NCBI RefSeq assembly: GCF_014640315.1
Contig: NZ_BMGS01000005.1
Location: forward strand, 62,001 to 126,000
Source: Hymenobacter glacieicola
GTDB lineage: Bacteria; Bacteroidota; Bacteroidia; Cytophagales; Hymenobacteraceae
Length of the DNA: 64,000 nucleotides
Reading direction: 5' to 3'
Made by a program: the position numbers and the translations under genes. A model generated the notes under the pieces. It was not told the DNA's origin, searched no databases, and saw only the letters and a program-made list of their open reading frames with translations. Below are positions 35,327 through 44,231 of this stretch, piece after piece (the first letter of the stretch is position 1; each line of letters opens with the position of its first letter).

Positions 35327-38092
35327 TTATTTTATATCCACCCGCAAGCCCAGGTAGGCGAGACGGCCAATTTGGGGGCCGCCGAATACCTGCACGTTGT
35401 TGGCGTTGAAGGCGTTGGAAACCCCGGCCTGGAAAGTGCTGCCCAGCTTGGGCACGGTATAGCCCAGGTAGGCATCGGTGGTGCTGTAGTCGCGAATGGT
35501 GCCCACGGCAAAGGGCATTTCCTGCAGGTGGCCCTGCACCCAGCGGTAGTTTACGGAGTACGTCAGGTTGCCTACCGCGCCGTTGGCGCCTATGTTGTAC
35601 TTGTGCTTGGGCGTGTTGAAATAGGTTTGGAAGTTAGTAGGTAAGTTGCTGCGGTTCAGTACGTTCAGGGAGTAGTTGCCCGTCAGGTTGAAGGCTTTAC
35701 GGAAGTAGTAGGTCAGGCCTGCCGTAACGCCCTGGGTGCGCACTTCCTGGTTGCTGTTGTAGTAGGCGAACAGTACGCGCGTGGGTTGCGCCTGGTTGGT
35801 GTAGGCAGTGCTGTAGCCGGCAGCTAGCTGCTGGGGCGTGGGGCGGCTACCGTCGGTGTTGCCTACAAAGGTCTGAGCCCCAATGAAATCCTGGTAACGG
35901 CTGCGGTAGTAGCTCACGTCGGCGTACAGGTTGGGCAGCAAGACGCCTTTGTAGCCGACCTCAGCCGTTTGTACCTGCTCCAGCTTCAGTGGGCTGATGG
36001 TATATTCGTAGGGCTTAAGCACAGCCGGATTGCTCTGGGCTGCCGCCAGCAGCTGCGGGGAGTTGAACAACGTCACATTGTAGCCCTGGAACCCATTGCC
36101 AATGTTGCCAATCAGCAGGCCCGTGCGAATGTCGTTGTAGAGGTACTGCTCGGTTTGTGAGGGCGAGCGAAACGCCTGCCCGTAGCTGGCCCGGAAGTTA
36201 TGCTGCTTGTTTTTGCCCAGTGAGTACACGGCCGAGGCCCGGGGCGAAAACGCTGGCTTAAAGTTCTTGAACTCATCTACGCGGCCGGCCAAGGCCAGCT
36301 TCAGGCGCTCATCCAGCAACGTCTGGGTTAGCTGGCCGTAGGCGCCGTACTCGTAGTTACGGATGCGCTTGCCGTTCTGGTCTGAAAACAGGATGCCGTT
36401 GGAGCCCAGGCGGTACTCACGGTAGGCCGCGCCCACGGTCAGGTCGGTGCCAGCATCGGAGAGGCGGAAGCTGCGCTGCCCGCTGATGTCGTGCAGGAAG
36501 GAGTTAAAGTACTGCTGGGCGCCCCGACCCGGCTGCCGGTCCCGGATAATCCTCTCGCGCAGGGTAGCAAAACGCGGATCGGAAGTCTTGAGCTGGGTAG
36601 CGCTGGCCGCCGTCTGGGCCGTAGCCAGCGCCGCTTCTACCGACTGCCCGGCCCGGCGGGCCTGGGTGTACGCGGCGTTGTAGCTGCCGTAGAACTGCTG
36701 GGCGTAGCTCACGCTACCCCCTTCCGTTGCCGGGGAAGCCTGAATCAGGGAGCCCAACTGGTTTAGCTCGTAGGAGTCCCCCGTAAAGTCCTCGGTAGAA
36801 TACAGGCGCAGGAACCCTTTGCTGCTCTTTAGCTCAGCCCGGTACTGGGTGGTGCCCAGGCCCTTCACCCGGAAGCGGCTGATGTTCTGGTAGGTAGCCG
36901 TGCCTTCGGCGTACTTGGCTTCTGCCGTGAGTTTTAAGTCGTCGCGGAGCAGGTAGGAGAGGGCGCCCTGCACCCGGTACGAGGAAGTGCGGGTGTCGTC
37001 GGCAATCAGCTGCTGCTCCGTGAAGCCGGGCAGGTACACCGTGCGGCCCACCAGCTCGGCGTTGGTGCCGGCCTGGCTGGACGTGTAGGTGTAGCTGGAT
37101 TCCCCGTAGCGGTTTACGGCGTTGTAGCCCAGCGTGGAGCCGGCCGGGTTCACGGAGCTGCGGGTAGCCTCCATGTTGTCGGCAATCCAGTCGTTGGCCC
37201 GGAAAGCGCTGGCGTTAATCTTGAAGGCCAGCTTGTCGGTAAGCTTTTTGGCGTAGCGCACCTGCCCGTCCAGCAGGTTTCGCTCGCCGCCGCGCAGGCG
37301 CACGCTCAGCCCCTCGTACACAAACGGGTCCTTGGAGTTGAACAGAATCACGCCACTCAGGGCATTGGAGCCGTACAGCGCCGAGGCCGGGCCGTGAATA
37401 ATTTCGATGCTTTCCATGTCCAGCTCCGGAATGCCGACCAGGTTGCCTGGGCTCAGGTTCAGGGAGGGCAGCTGGGTATCCATGTAGTCAACCAACTGAA
37501 TTACCCGCTCCGATTTGGCCGTGTTGAAGCCGCGCGTACTCACGCTGGTAAACAGCATGGAGGCCGAGCTAACGTCGAGCCCCTTGAGCTGGCCCAGGCC
37601 GCTAAGAATTTCCGGGGTCGTAATCTTCTCGATCTGGCGGGTCGAGAGCTTGTCTATCGTGACGGGGGCGCGCAGGATGTTTTCCTCCACCCTCGAGGCC
37701 GATACAACCGTTTCGTTGAGCAGGGTAGCGCTGGGGCTGAGGCCAATAGTGAGGGTTAGCTCTGGGTTCGGCAGCACAATTTCCCGACTGTCGTAGCCAA
37801 CGTAGGAGAAAACCAGCGTTACGGGGCCATTCTCAAAGCTGGTGTTCAGGCTGAATTTTCCGAATTGGTCTGCGCTGGTGCCAATAAAGCTGCCTTTGAT
37901 AAAGACGGTGGCTCCGGGCAGCGGCTCGCCGCTATCGGTGAGTACCTGGCCGGCCACAGAGCGTTCCGCCGGGTCTGGCTCCGCAACGCGGATGGTAGTG
38001 GAAGGGCTGCTAGAGGTAGCAGGTGAAGAGTGAGCGGCAACAAGGTGAGGTAGCAGCAAAGCCGTCAGAACGGACGGGTACAAAGGTTTCAT
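35327..38092 (-). CDS. TonB-dependent outer membrane receptor 1
   Basis: 921 residues. Signal peptide (VLTALLLPHLVAAHS), carboxypeptidase-D-like regulatory domain at about 45-120 (VAGQVLTDSGEPLPGATVFI... FSYVGYDSREIVL), plug domain at about 130-250 with RGFNTAKSERVIQL and IEIIHGPASALYGSNALSGVI, then a 22-strand barrel ending VFGGPQIGRLAYLGLRVDIK. Transports an unknown large or chelated substrate with TonB energy. No SusD-like gene is adjacent, so a polysaccharide utilisation locus is not indicated; the style resembles siderophore or metal receptors. Paralogue of the next gene. Confidence 0.95.
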   Translation of the reverse strand: MKPLYPSVLTALLLPHLVAAHSSPATSSSPSTTIRVAEPDPAERSVAGQVLTDSGEPLPGATVFIKGSFIGTSADQFGKFSLNTSFENGPVTLVFSYVGYDSREIVLPNPELTLTIGLSPSATLLNETVVSASRVEENILRAPVTIDKLSTRQIEKITTPEILSGLGQLKGLDVSSASMLFTSVSTRGFNTAKSERVIQLVDYMDTQLPSLNLSPGNLVGIPELDMESIEIIHGPASALYGSNALSGVILFNSKDPFVYEGLSVRLRGGERNLLDGQVRYAKKLTDKLAFKINASAFRANDWIADNMEATRSSVNPAGSTLGYNAVNRYGESSYTYTSSQAGTNAELVGRTVYLPGFTEQQLIADDTRTSSYRVQGALSYLLRDDLKLTAEAKYAEGTATYQNISRFRVKGLGTTQYRAELKSSKGFLRLYSTEDFTGDSYELNQLGSLIQASPATEGGSVSYAQQFYGSYNAAYTQARRAGQSVEAALATAQTAASATQLKTSDPRFATLRERIIRDRQPGRGAQQYFNSFLHDISGQRSFRLSDAGTDLTVGAAYREYRLGSNGILFSDQNGKRIRNYEYGAYGQLTQTLLDERLKLALAGRVDEFKNFKPAFSPRASAVYSLGKNKQHNFRASYGQAFRSPSQTEQYLYNDIRTGLLIGNIGNGFQGYNVTLFNSPQLLAAAQSNPAVLKPYEYTISPLKLEQVQTAEVGYKGVLLPNLYADVSYYRSRYQDFIGAQTFVGNTDGSRPTPQQLAAGYSTAYTNQAQPTRVLFAYYNSNQEVRTQGVTAGLTYYFRKAFNLTGNYSLNVLNRSNLPTNFQTYFNTPKHKYNIGANGAVGNLTYSVNYRWVQGHLQEMPFAVGTIRDYSTTDAYLGYTVPKLGSTFQAGVSNAFNANNVQVFGGPQIGRLAYLGLRVDIK

Positions 38093-38128
38093 GTGCGGAA
38101 TGCGAAGAAGTCAACTATAAATCGGCGA

Positions 38129-38136
38129 CAAACCTA
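38129..38136 (-). promoter_or_regulatory. Candidate -7 element of TonB receptor 1
   Basis: Minus-strand TAGGTTTG, full match to TAnnTTTG, 37 bases before the ATG. Confidence 0.55.
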
Positions 38137-38347
38137 CCTGCCCTCCTGGCGCTATAGTTGAGCTTTTCGGTGAACCGGGTACCTACACGGTTAAACTAGG
38201 CTTTCGGCAAAGTCAAGGGTGCCCCTTGTTTTCTCACTCCCGGATAACTTTCCTGTTTTGGGAATAACTCGGTTGCCTTGGATCCTTCCGCCACTGAGTG
38301 GCCTTTTCTAGACTGATCATGCCTGCAGACCGCCCCATAAGCGCAAA

Positions 38348-38382
38348 AAAGCGCGGCCTTCCAGTAAGGAAGGCCGCGCTTT
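38348..38382 (-). terminator. Terminator of TonB receptor 2
   Basis: 15-bp perfect stem (38348-38362 with 38368-38382), 5-base loop. The minus-strand side ends in TTTTTTGCGC, 24 bases after the receptor stop. Confidence 0.8.
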
Positions 38383-38405
38383 AATTAAACCGGGTAAAGC
38401 AGGCT

Positions 38406-41033
38406 TTACTTGATGTCCAGCTGTACACCTACGTACGCCAGCCGCCCGATTTGGGGGCCACCGTATACCTGAATGTTATTCGAATTGAGCAGGTTAGACC
38501 CGCCACCCTGCAGAGTAAGCCCCATTTTGGGGAAGCTATAGCCTAAGTAGGCATCCAACGAGCTGTAATCAGAAAGTTGCCCAACGGCGAAGGGCAAGCC
38601 GTACTCGTGGCCCTGGGCCCAACGGTAGTTCAGGGCGTAGCTCAGGTGAGAAACAACGGTGCCAGTAGCGCCCACGTTGTACTTGTGCTTGGGCGTGTTG
38701 AAGTAGGTCTGGAACTCCGCGTCCTGCACGTCGCTGCGGTCCTGCACGTTGAGGGAGTAGTTGGCCGCCAGGTTCAGGAAGGGAGCAAAAGCGTAGGTCA
38801 GGCCCACGGCGGCGCCTTGGGTGCGCACTTCCTGGTTGGCGTTGGTCCACACTTGCAGCACCCGGCCGGTGGCCGGCGTGGCGGGGCGGCTGCCATCGGC
38901 GTTGCCGATAAAGCGCTGAGCTCCAATAAAGTCGTTGTAGTAGTTGCGGTAGTAGTTCACGTCCAGTACCAGCTTCTCGCTCAGGGCACCTTTGTAGCCT
39001 ACCTCGTAGCTGCTCAGGCGCTCCAGCTCCAGCGCCGCAACATTAACGGCTTGACCATTGGTCAGGCTATAACCCTGGAAGCCATTGTCAACGTTGCCCA
39101 GCAGCAACACCGGACCCAGATCCAGGCGGATGTACTGGTCGAGCTGGGTGGGGGAGCGGAAGGCACGGCCGTAGCTGGCCCGGAAGTTATGCTGGCGCTT
39201 GCTGCCAGCCGAATATACGGCCGAGGCCCGAGGCGAAAACGCCGGATCAAAGTTTTTAAAGGCGTCCAGCCGGCCGGCCAGGGCCAGCTTCAGGCGCTCT
39301 TCCAGCAGTTTTTTCGTGAATTGGGCGTAACCGCCTACTTCGTGGTTCTGAATCCGGCCATCCACGTCGGAGTACAGGTTGCCCTGGGAGCCAATGCGGA
39401 ATTTGCGGTAGGCAGCGCCCACAATCAGGTCGGAGGTTTCGCCTAAGTTGAGGTTATACTGCGCGTTGCCTTCGTTCAGCAACGAACTGGGATTAATCCG
39501 GGCGCCGCGGCCCGCCGTGGCATCCTGCGCAATCTGATTGCGCAAGTTGCGGAACTCGGCGCTGTTGGGGTCTAGCTGCAGCGGAGTAGCTGCCGCCTGG
39601 GCTGTGGCCTGCGCCTGGGCCGCACTCTGGCCGCTCTGGCGGGCCCCGGCGTAGGTGCTCAGGTACGTACCGAAATAGCGTTGCGCGTAGGTAGTGCCTG
39701 CCCCGCTGGTAGCAATAGGAGAGTTCTGCAGGAAGGCCCCGAGGAAAGACAAGTCATAGGTAGCGCCGCCAAAGTCCTGCACCGACTGTCCCCGTACAAA
39801 CCACCGCTCGCCCTTTACTTCACCGTGGTACTGGTTGGTGCCGAAGTCATTGAGCCGGTAGCGGCTCGTGCTCTGGTAGCTGGCCGTACCCCGGTTGTAG
39901 TTTACCCCAACGGTAGCCTTAACGGTGCTGGTAAGCAGGTAGGAAAGCGAAGGGTGCACCTTCAACGACTTGGCCTTATCGTCGTCGCCCACCAGAATTT
40001 TCTCCTCGAAGCCCGGCATAAAGAGGGTTTTGCCCCGCAAATCTGCCACCGGGTAAGTAGCCGGCACCACGTAAGCCACGTCGCCGTAGCGGTTCACGGC
40101 CTCGTAGCCCAGCGTAGAGCCCTGGGCATTGTTGTTCTGCTGCACTTGGGTGCTGGTGGCAGCGTAGTTGCTGGCCAGCCAGTCGTTAGCCGTGAGGTAG
40201 GCGCCCGTGATTTTGAACGCCAGCTTATCGCCTAGTTTTTTGGCGTAGCGCACCTGTCCGTCGAAGAAGCTCCGCTCGCCGCCCCGCACCCGCAGGCTCA
40301 GGCCCTCACTCACGAAGGGGTCCTTGGAGTTTTGCAGCAGCACGCCGTTGAAGGCATTGGCGCCGTACAAGGCCGAAGCCGGACCGTGGATAATTTCGAT
40401 GCTCTCAATATCTAGCTCCGGCAGGCCCGTGAGGTTGCCAGCGTTGATGTTCAGGGAGGGCGACTGGGTGTCGAAATAGTCCGTCAGCTGAATCAGACGC
40501 TCCGATTTGGCCGAGTTGAAACCCCGCGTGCTCAAGGAGTTCATTAGCATGCTGGTGCTGTTCACGTCGATGCCCTTGAACTGGTTGAGGCCCACCTGCA
40601 CATCGGGCGGCGGCAGCCGCAGAATCTGCTGGGAAGTTATTTTTTCCACCGTTACGGGCGCCTGCAGAATGCCTTCCTCTACCCGCGAAGCGGAAGCAAT
40701 TACCTCGTTGGTCTGGGTAGGGTCAATCTTAAGCTGTATGATGACTGCGTTGTCGGGCTGCGAGAGGGTGACCTCGCGGCTTTCGTAGCCCACAAACGAA
40801 ACAGAAAGCACCACTGGGCCCTGATTAAACTCCGTGCGCAGAAGAAACTTGCCTTCCCGGTTCGTGCTAGTCCCAATAAAAGTGCCCCGAATAAATATCG
40901 TCGCTCCGGGCATTGGGTCCCCGGCCTGGTTCTGCACTACACCGGCCACGGTCCCTAATTCCTGCGCTAAAGCCACTGAGAATGACCCCAGTAGTACCAG
41001 AAGAAGTAATAGAAAACGGTAAGGTTTTCCCAT
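38406..41033 (-). CDS. TonB-dependent outer membrane receptor 2
   Basis: 875 residues. Signal peptide (FLLLLLVLLGSFSVALAQ), carboxypeptidase-like domain (VAGVVQNQAGDPMPGATIFI, SFVGYESREVTL), plug with RGFNSAKSERLIQL and IEIIHGPASALYGANAFNGVL, barrel ending VYGGPQIGRLAYVGVQLDIK. It matches receptor 1 along the whole length, including a similar insertion with AQAQATAQAAA near 470-500, so the two arose by tandem duplication. It has its own promoter (41086-41093) and terminator, allowing separate control. Substrate unknown. Confidence 0.95.
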   Translation of the reverse strand: MGKPYRFLLLLLVLLGSFSVALAQELGTVAGVVQNQAGDPMPGATIFIRGTFIGTSTNREGKFLLRTEFNQGPVVLSVSFVGYESREVTLSQPDNAVIIQLKIDPTQTNEVIASASRVEEGILQAPVTVEKITSQQILRLPPPDVQVGLNQFKGIDVNSTSMLMNSLSTRGFNSAKSERLIQLTDYFDTQSPSLNINAGNLTGLPELDIESIEIIHGPASALYGANAFNGVLLQNSKDPFVSEGLSLRVRGGERSFFDGQVRYAKKLGDKLAFKITGAYLTANDWLASNYAATSTQVQQNNNAQGSTLGYEAVNRYGDVAYVVPATYPVADLRGKTLFMPGFEEKILVGDDDKAKSLKVHPSLSYLLTSTVKATVGVNYNRGTASYQSTSRYRLNDFGTNQYHGEVKGERWFVRGQSVQDFGGATYDLSFLGAFLQNSPIATSGAGTTYAQRYFGTYLSTYAGARQSGQSAAQAQATAQAAATPLQLDPNSAEFRNLRNQIAQDATAGRGARINPSSLLNEGNAQYNLNLGETSDLIVGAAYRKFRIGSQGNLYSDVDGRIQNHEVGGYAQFTKKLLEERLKLALAGRLDAFKNFDPAFSPRASAVYSAGSKRQHNFRASYGRAFRSPTQLDQYIRLDLGPVLLLGNVDNGFQGYSLTNGQAVNVAALELERLSSYEVGYKGALSEKLVLDVNYYRNYYNDFIGAQRFIGNADGSRPATPATGRVLQVWTNANQEVRTQGAAVGLTYAFAPFLNLAANYSLNVQDRSDVQDAEFQTYFNTPKHKYNVGATGTVVSHLSYALNYRWAQGHEYGLPFAVGQLSDYSSLDAYLGYSFPKMGLTLQGGGSNLLNSNNIQVYGGPQIGRLAYVGVQLDIK

Positions 41034-41085
41034 ATCAAGAAAAAATTACAAAAATGAAAAAGCCCATTCTACTCAGAAAGGGCTG

Positions 41086-41093
41086 CAAATGTA
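41086..41093 (-). promoter_or_regulatory. Candidate -7 element of TonB receptor 2
   Basis: Minus-strand TACATTTG, full match to TAnnTTTG, 53 bases before the ATG in an AT-rich stretch. Confidence 0.6.
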
Positions 41094-41564
41094 TCCTATA
41101 AAGGCTAAATAACCTAATACTAATCTATTGATAGACTTATGGTTAGCTTAAGAATTAGGAATTGTACTATACTGCTGTTGAGTGCCGCCAGAAAGATGGT
41201 TCGTGCATTCTGTTTCTGGGATTAGTACCGTATATCAGACGGGCCGTATAGCAAAGGGCAGTCCTCGTCGCCAATGGCATAGTCGCCAAGCCGCAATACC
41301 GATGGCTTCGCAGAGGTAGCATCCGATGAGCGAACCGGAGTTTGTGAACTGCGAGAGGTGGGTGCTGCTGCCGTTGCCGGAGCAACGGCTCCGTTCCGGA
41401 CCAGCCGGACCCAGCGGGGCCTTGCCGGCCGGTGGTGGCAGCAGCCAGTTGCCGTAATCAGGCGTGCAGTAGGAAGTTTGGCCGGCATATTGTCCAGGTC
41501 GAGGGATATAAAATCATTTAATAGTTCAAATAAAGCCGGATGAACTGACCCAGTTTTCGTTCTT

Positions 41565-41600
41565 CCGTTCAACCCCCGTGTTCTGCCCGTTCAACCCCCG
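41565..41600 (+). repeat. 14-bp direct repeat upstream of KMO gene
   Basis: CCGTTCAACCCCCG occurs at 41565-41578 and again at 41587-41600, a spacing of 22 bases (about two helical turns). It ends 35 bases before the candidate -7 element and could be a paired regulator site. Confidence 0.6.
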
Positions 41601-41635
41601 CAGATTCTCGGCCAATCGATACCAGCAGAATCGGT

Positions 41636-41643
41636 TACTTTCG
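41636..41643 (+). promoter_or_regulatory. Candidate -7 element of the KMO gene
   Basis: TACTTTCG, one mismatch to TAnnTTTG, 45 bases before the ATG at 41689. The same octamer is found on the minus strand before the methyltransferase gene at 21111. Confidence 0.4.
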
Positions 41644-41688
41644 TTGGTCTATCCGCTCCTTTTCCTTTCGCTTACCCTTGTGCGCCCC

Positions 41689-43068
41689 ATGGCCGAATTT
41701 GCATCTACTGCCGCTGACTCTGAAACTCTTACCGTCATGGGCGGCGGCTTAGTCGGCTCCCTGCTGGCCCTGTACTTGGCGCAGCACGGGCACTCGGTGG
41801 AAATGTTTGAGCGGCGGCCCGACATTCGAAAGGCTGGCCCCGTGGAGGCTCGCTCCATTAACCTAGCCCTTTCTGACCGGGGGTGGCGGGCCCTGGAAGG
41901 GGTAGGCATTGCCGAGTCGGTGCGGGATGTGGCCATTGCCATGCACGGCCGCATGATGCACGCCGTGCAGGGTCAGCTCACGTATCAGCCCTATGGGCAG
42001 GAAGGACAGTCTATCTACTCCGTGTCGCGGGCGGGCCTCAACCGCCGCATGCTGGATTTGGTGGAGCGGAATTCGCGCATCCGGGTGGCGTTCAACCAGC
42101 AGTGCCAGCGCGTTGATTTGCGCCAGCAAACCGTGGATGTGCTCGATACGGAGCTCGGCCAAAGCCGGACCATTCCTTTCCGGCGCCTGTTTGGGGTTGA
42201 TGGAGCCTACTCCGCCGTGCGGGCCGCCCTGCAACGCACTGACCGCTTCAACTACTCCCAGCACTACCTCGACTACGGCTACAAAGAGCTGACCATTGCG
42301 GCCGCCCCCGGCGGTGGCTGGGCCCTGGAAAAGCACGCCCTGCACATCTGGCCCCGCGGGCAGTACATGATGATTGCCCTGCCCAACCTCGATGGGTCCT
42401 TTAATTGCACGCTGTTTTTCCCCTTTGAAGGCCCGGCCTCCTTTGCGGCCCTGCAAACGCCCGCTCAGGTGCGAACCTTCTTCGAGCAAGTATTTCCCGA
42501 CGCCGTGCCCCTGATGCCGGAACTGGAAACCGAGTTCTTCGAAAACCCGACCAGCTCCCTGGTAACCGTGCGCTGCTACCCCTGGACCCACCACGATGAA
42601 GTGCTGCTGCTCGGCGATGCAGCCCACGCCATTGTGCCATTTTACGGGCAAGGAATGAACGCCGGCTTCGAGGATTGCACCGTACTGCACGAGCTGCTCA
42701 GCCGCCACGGCCACGACTGGAACACCATTTTTCAGGAGTTTCAGCAGGTGCGCAAGCCCAATGCCGACGCTATGGCAGATCTGGCCGTGTACAATTTCGA
42801 GGAAATGCGCGACCGGGTGGCCGACCCCCGGTTTCTGCTTCAGAAAAAAATCGAGAGCAAAATCTCCGCCCAGTACCCTAACCAGTGGCTACCCCTGTAC
42901 TCGCAGGTAACCTTTTCCCACCTGCCCTACGCCGAGGCCTGGGCCAACGGCCAGCAGCAAGAGCAGATTATGCAGCGGCTCATGCCCCACATCCAGTCGG
43001 AGGAGGACTACCAGCGGCCGGAAGTGCAGGCCTTGGTGGCCGCTGAAATGGCGCGCCGCCGGGCGTAG
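41689..43068 (+). CDS. kmo: Kynurenine 3-monooxygenase (FAD-dependent)
   Basis: 459 residues from the ATG at 41689 (MAEFASTAADSETL); the frame is open from 41578 but would start inside the direct repeat. FAD motifs: GGGLVGS (18-24) with MFERRPDIRK, GVDGAYSAVRAAL near 170-185, and LLGDAAHAIVPFYGQGMNAGFEDC near 310. KMO signature residues around EARSINLALSDRGWRAL are present. Reaction: NADPH-dependent hydroxylation of kynurenine to 3-hydroxykynurenine. Eukaryotic KMO has a C-terminal membrane anchor; none is seen here. It lies 8 kb from kynU, separated by the two receptors. Confidence 0.95.
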   Translation: MAEFASTAADSETLTVMGGGLVGSLLALYLAQHGHSVEMFERRPDIRKAGPVEARSINLALSDRGWRALEGVGIAESVRDVAIAMHGRMMHAVQGQLTYQPYGQEGQSIYSVSRAGLNRRMLDLVERNSRIRVAFNQQCQRVDLRQQTVDVLDTELGQSRTIPFRRLFGVDGAYSAVRAALQRTDRFNYSQHYLDYGYKELTIAAAPGGGWALEKHALHIWPRGQYMMIALPNLDGSFNCTLFFPFEGPASFAALQTPAQVRTFFEQVFPDAVPLMPELETEFFENPTSSLVTVRCYPWTHHDEVLLLGDAAHAIVPFYGQGMNAGFEDCTVLHELLSRHGHDWNTIFQEFQQVRKPNADAMADLAVYNFEEMRDRVADPRFLLQKKIESKISAQYPNQWLPLYSQVTFSHLPYAEAWANGQQQEQIMQRLMPHIQSEEDYQRPEVQALVAAEMARRRA

Positions 43069-43403
43069 CCCACACAAAAACCAGTTGCTAACCCCCATCT
43101 GCAATCCAGATCATTGGACAATTCGTTGGTACGGGCAACCCAATCCGGGAATATTCGGTAGCGGGTTGGGCTGGTTAAAGTAGTACAAGCAGCTTCTAAA
43201 GGCTATTTTGCTGCTTGGCTAGCTCCTAGTCGGTCCAAGATTGAGACAATAGGACGGAAGAAATACAATTAACTTGATTGACTACTAGAAGTAGAGTAGT
43301 TTAGCTATTCAAAACAACCCCAAACCACTTGTCTGACAGGTACATCTTGCGTGTCAATGGGTAGTAAGGTGGTACACGCCCCGATTTCCTTTCCCCGCTC
43401 CTT
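43069..43403. other. Intergenic region before LytTR regulator (335 bp)
   Basis: No gene. AT-richer than its surroundings, especially 43240-43330. A short inverted repeat CAACCC/GGGTTG near 43136-43168 may terminate the KMO transcript. No convincing promoter box recognised. Confidence 0.5.
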
Positions 43404-44138
43404 ATGGCTACTGCCCCCGTTCTGACCTGTGCTATTATTGATGACGAAGAAATCAATCGGCTGACGCTGGAGCACTACATCTCCCTGACTGATTCCTTGC
43501 AACTGGTTACTTCCCTGGATGACGCGTTGCAGGGTCTAAACTATTTCCGGGCCGGTAACCGGGTTGATGTGCTCTTTCTCGACATCCAGATGCCCCAACT
43601 CAACGGCCTGGATTTGCTGCGCGTGCTCTCCGATCCGCCCATCGTCATCCTGACCACTGCCCACGAGGACTTTGCCGTCGATGCCTTCGACCTGCGCGTG
43701 ACCGACTATCTGGTGAAGCCCTTTGATTATGCCCGCTTCAGCCGCGCCGTGCAGCGGGCTCTGCAGCAGCACGCCGCCCCGGTGCCAGCCGCCGCCAGCC
43801 CCGTAGCTGCCCCGGCCCCGCCCGACAACGACCTGTTCGTGAAGGTCAACAACAAGATGGTGCGCATCAACTTCGATGAGGTGCTCTACATCGAGGCCCT
43901 GTCCGACTACGTCATTATTGTCACGGACAAGCAGAAGTACATTGTGTACACCACCATGAAGGCCTTGGACGCCCGCTTGCCCTTCGACCATTTCGTGCGC
44001 GTGCACCGGTCCTACATCTTGAACATGCGCCGCATAGAAGCCATCGAGGACGGGGCTGCCGTGGTGCCAGGTGGCCAGCACGTGCCCATCGGCAAATCCT
44101 ACCAGGAAGCCTTCTTCCGGAAGCTAAACCGCATTTAG
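43404..44138 (+). CDS. LytTR-family response regulator
   Basis: 244 residues. Receiver domain at about 7-125 with acidic pair in IIDDEE, phosphoacceptor Asp60 in LFLDIQMP, Thr in ILTTAHE and Lys in DYLVKPFDY; a Pro/Ala linker (128-145); LytTR DNA-binding domain at about 147-244 (LFVKVNNKMVRINFDEVLYIEALSDYV split, HFVRVHRSYILN). Known role: phosphorylation-controlled transcription factor. Partner kinases of LytTR regulators are usually LytS/YpdA-type; none is adjacent. The neighbour is a convergent hybrid kinase of a different class. Confidence 0.95.
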   Translation: MATAPVLTCAIIDDEEINRLTLEHYISLTDSLQLVTSLDDALQGLNYFRAGNRVDVLFLDIQMPQLNGLDLLRVLSDPPIVILTTAHEDFAVDAFDLRVTDYLVKPFDYARFSRAVQRALQQHAAPVPAAASPVAAPAPPDNDLFVKVNNKMVRINFDEVLYIEALSDYVIIVTDKQKYIVYTTMKALDARLPFDHFVRVHRSYILNMRRIEAIEDGAAVVPGGQHVPIGKSYQEAFFRKLNRI

Positions 44139-44167
44139 CGCTGCCCCGGCTTCCCTCTGAACATACG

Positions 44168-44209
44168 GAGCGGGCTACTTTTCCAGCGGGTGCGGAAAGG
44201 TAGCCCGCT
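44168..44209. terminator. Bidirectional terminator between LytTR gene and hybrid kinase
   Basis: AGCGGGCTAC pairs with GTAGCCCGCT, extended by TTTCC/GGAAA with a one-base bulge; between convergent genes. Confidence 0.7.
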
Positions 44210-44231
44210 TAACGCTTTTGGGCGCTGTTTT

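Larger units (their letters stand above)
38093..38405. other. Intergenic region between the two TonB receptors (313 bp)
   Basis: No gene. It holds a candidate promoter for receptor 1 (38129-38136) and the terminator of receptor 2 (38348-38382). The middle has no clear structure. Confidence 0.6.
41034..41688. other. Divergent intergenic region before KMO (655 bp)
   Basis: The largest gap in the window. AT-rich near 41034-41170, GC-rich in the middle. It contains the receptor 2 promoter, a 14-bp direct repeat (41565-41600) and a candidate KMO promoter. A 116-codon frame at 41222-41572 (minus) has no start context or protein-like composition and is not called. No tRNA seen. Confidence 0.6.

Noticed and set aside
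38577..39446. 289-codon frame on the plus strand
   Set aside because: Antisense to TonB receptor 2; low-complexity Val/Ala/Gly composition.
35327..41033. The two receptors as a Sus-type polysaccharide utilisation locus
   Set aside because: No SusD, glycoside hydrolase or sensor gene is adjacent.
41222..41572. 116-codon minus-strand frame in the large intergenic gap
   Set aside because: No recognisable domain, no promoter box, Ala/Pro/Ser-rich composition without protein-like structure, TTG-rich surroundings; kept as non-coding.
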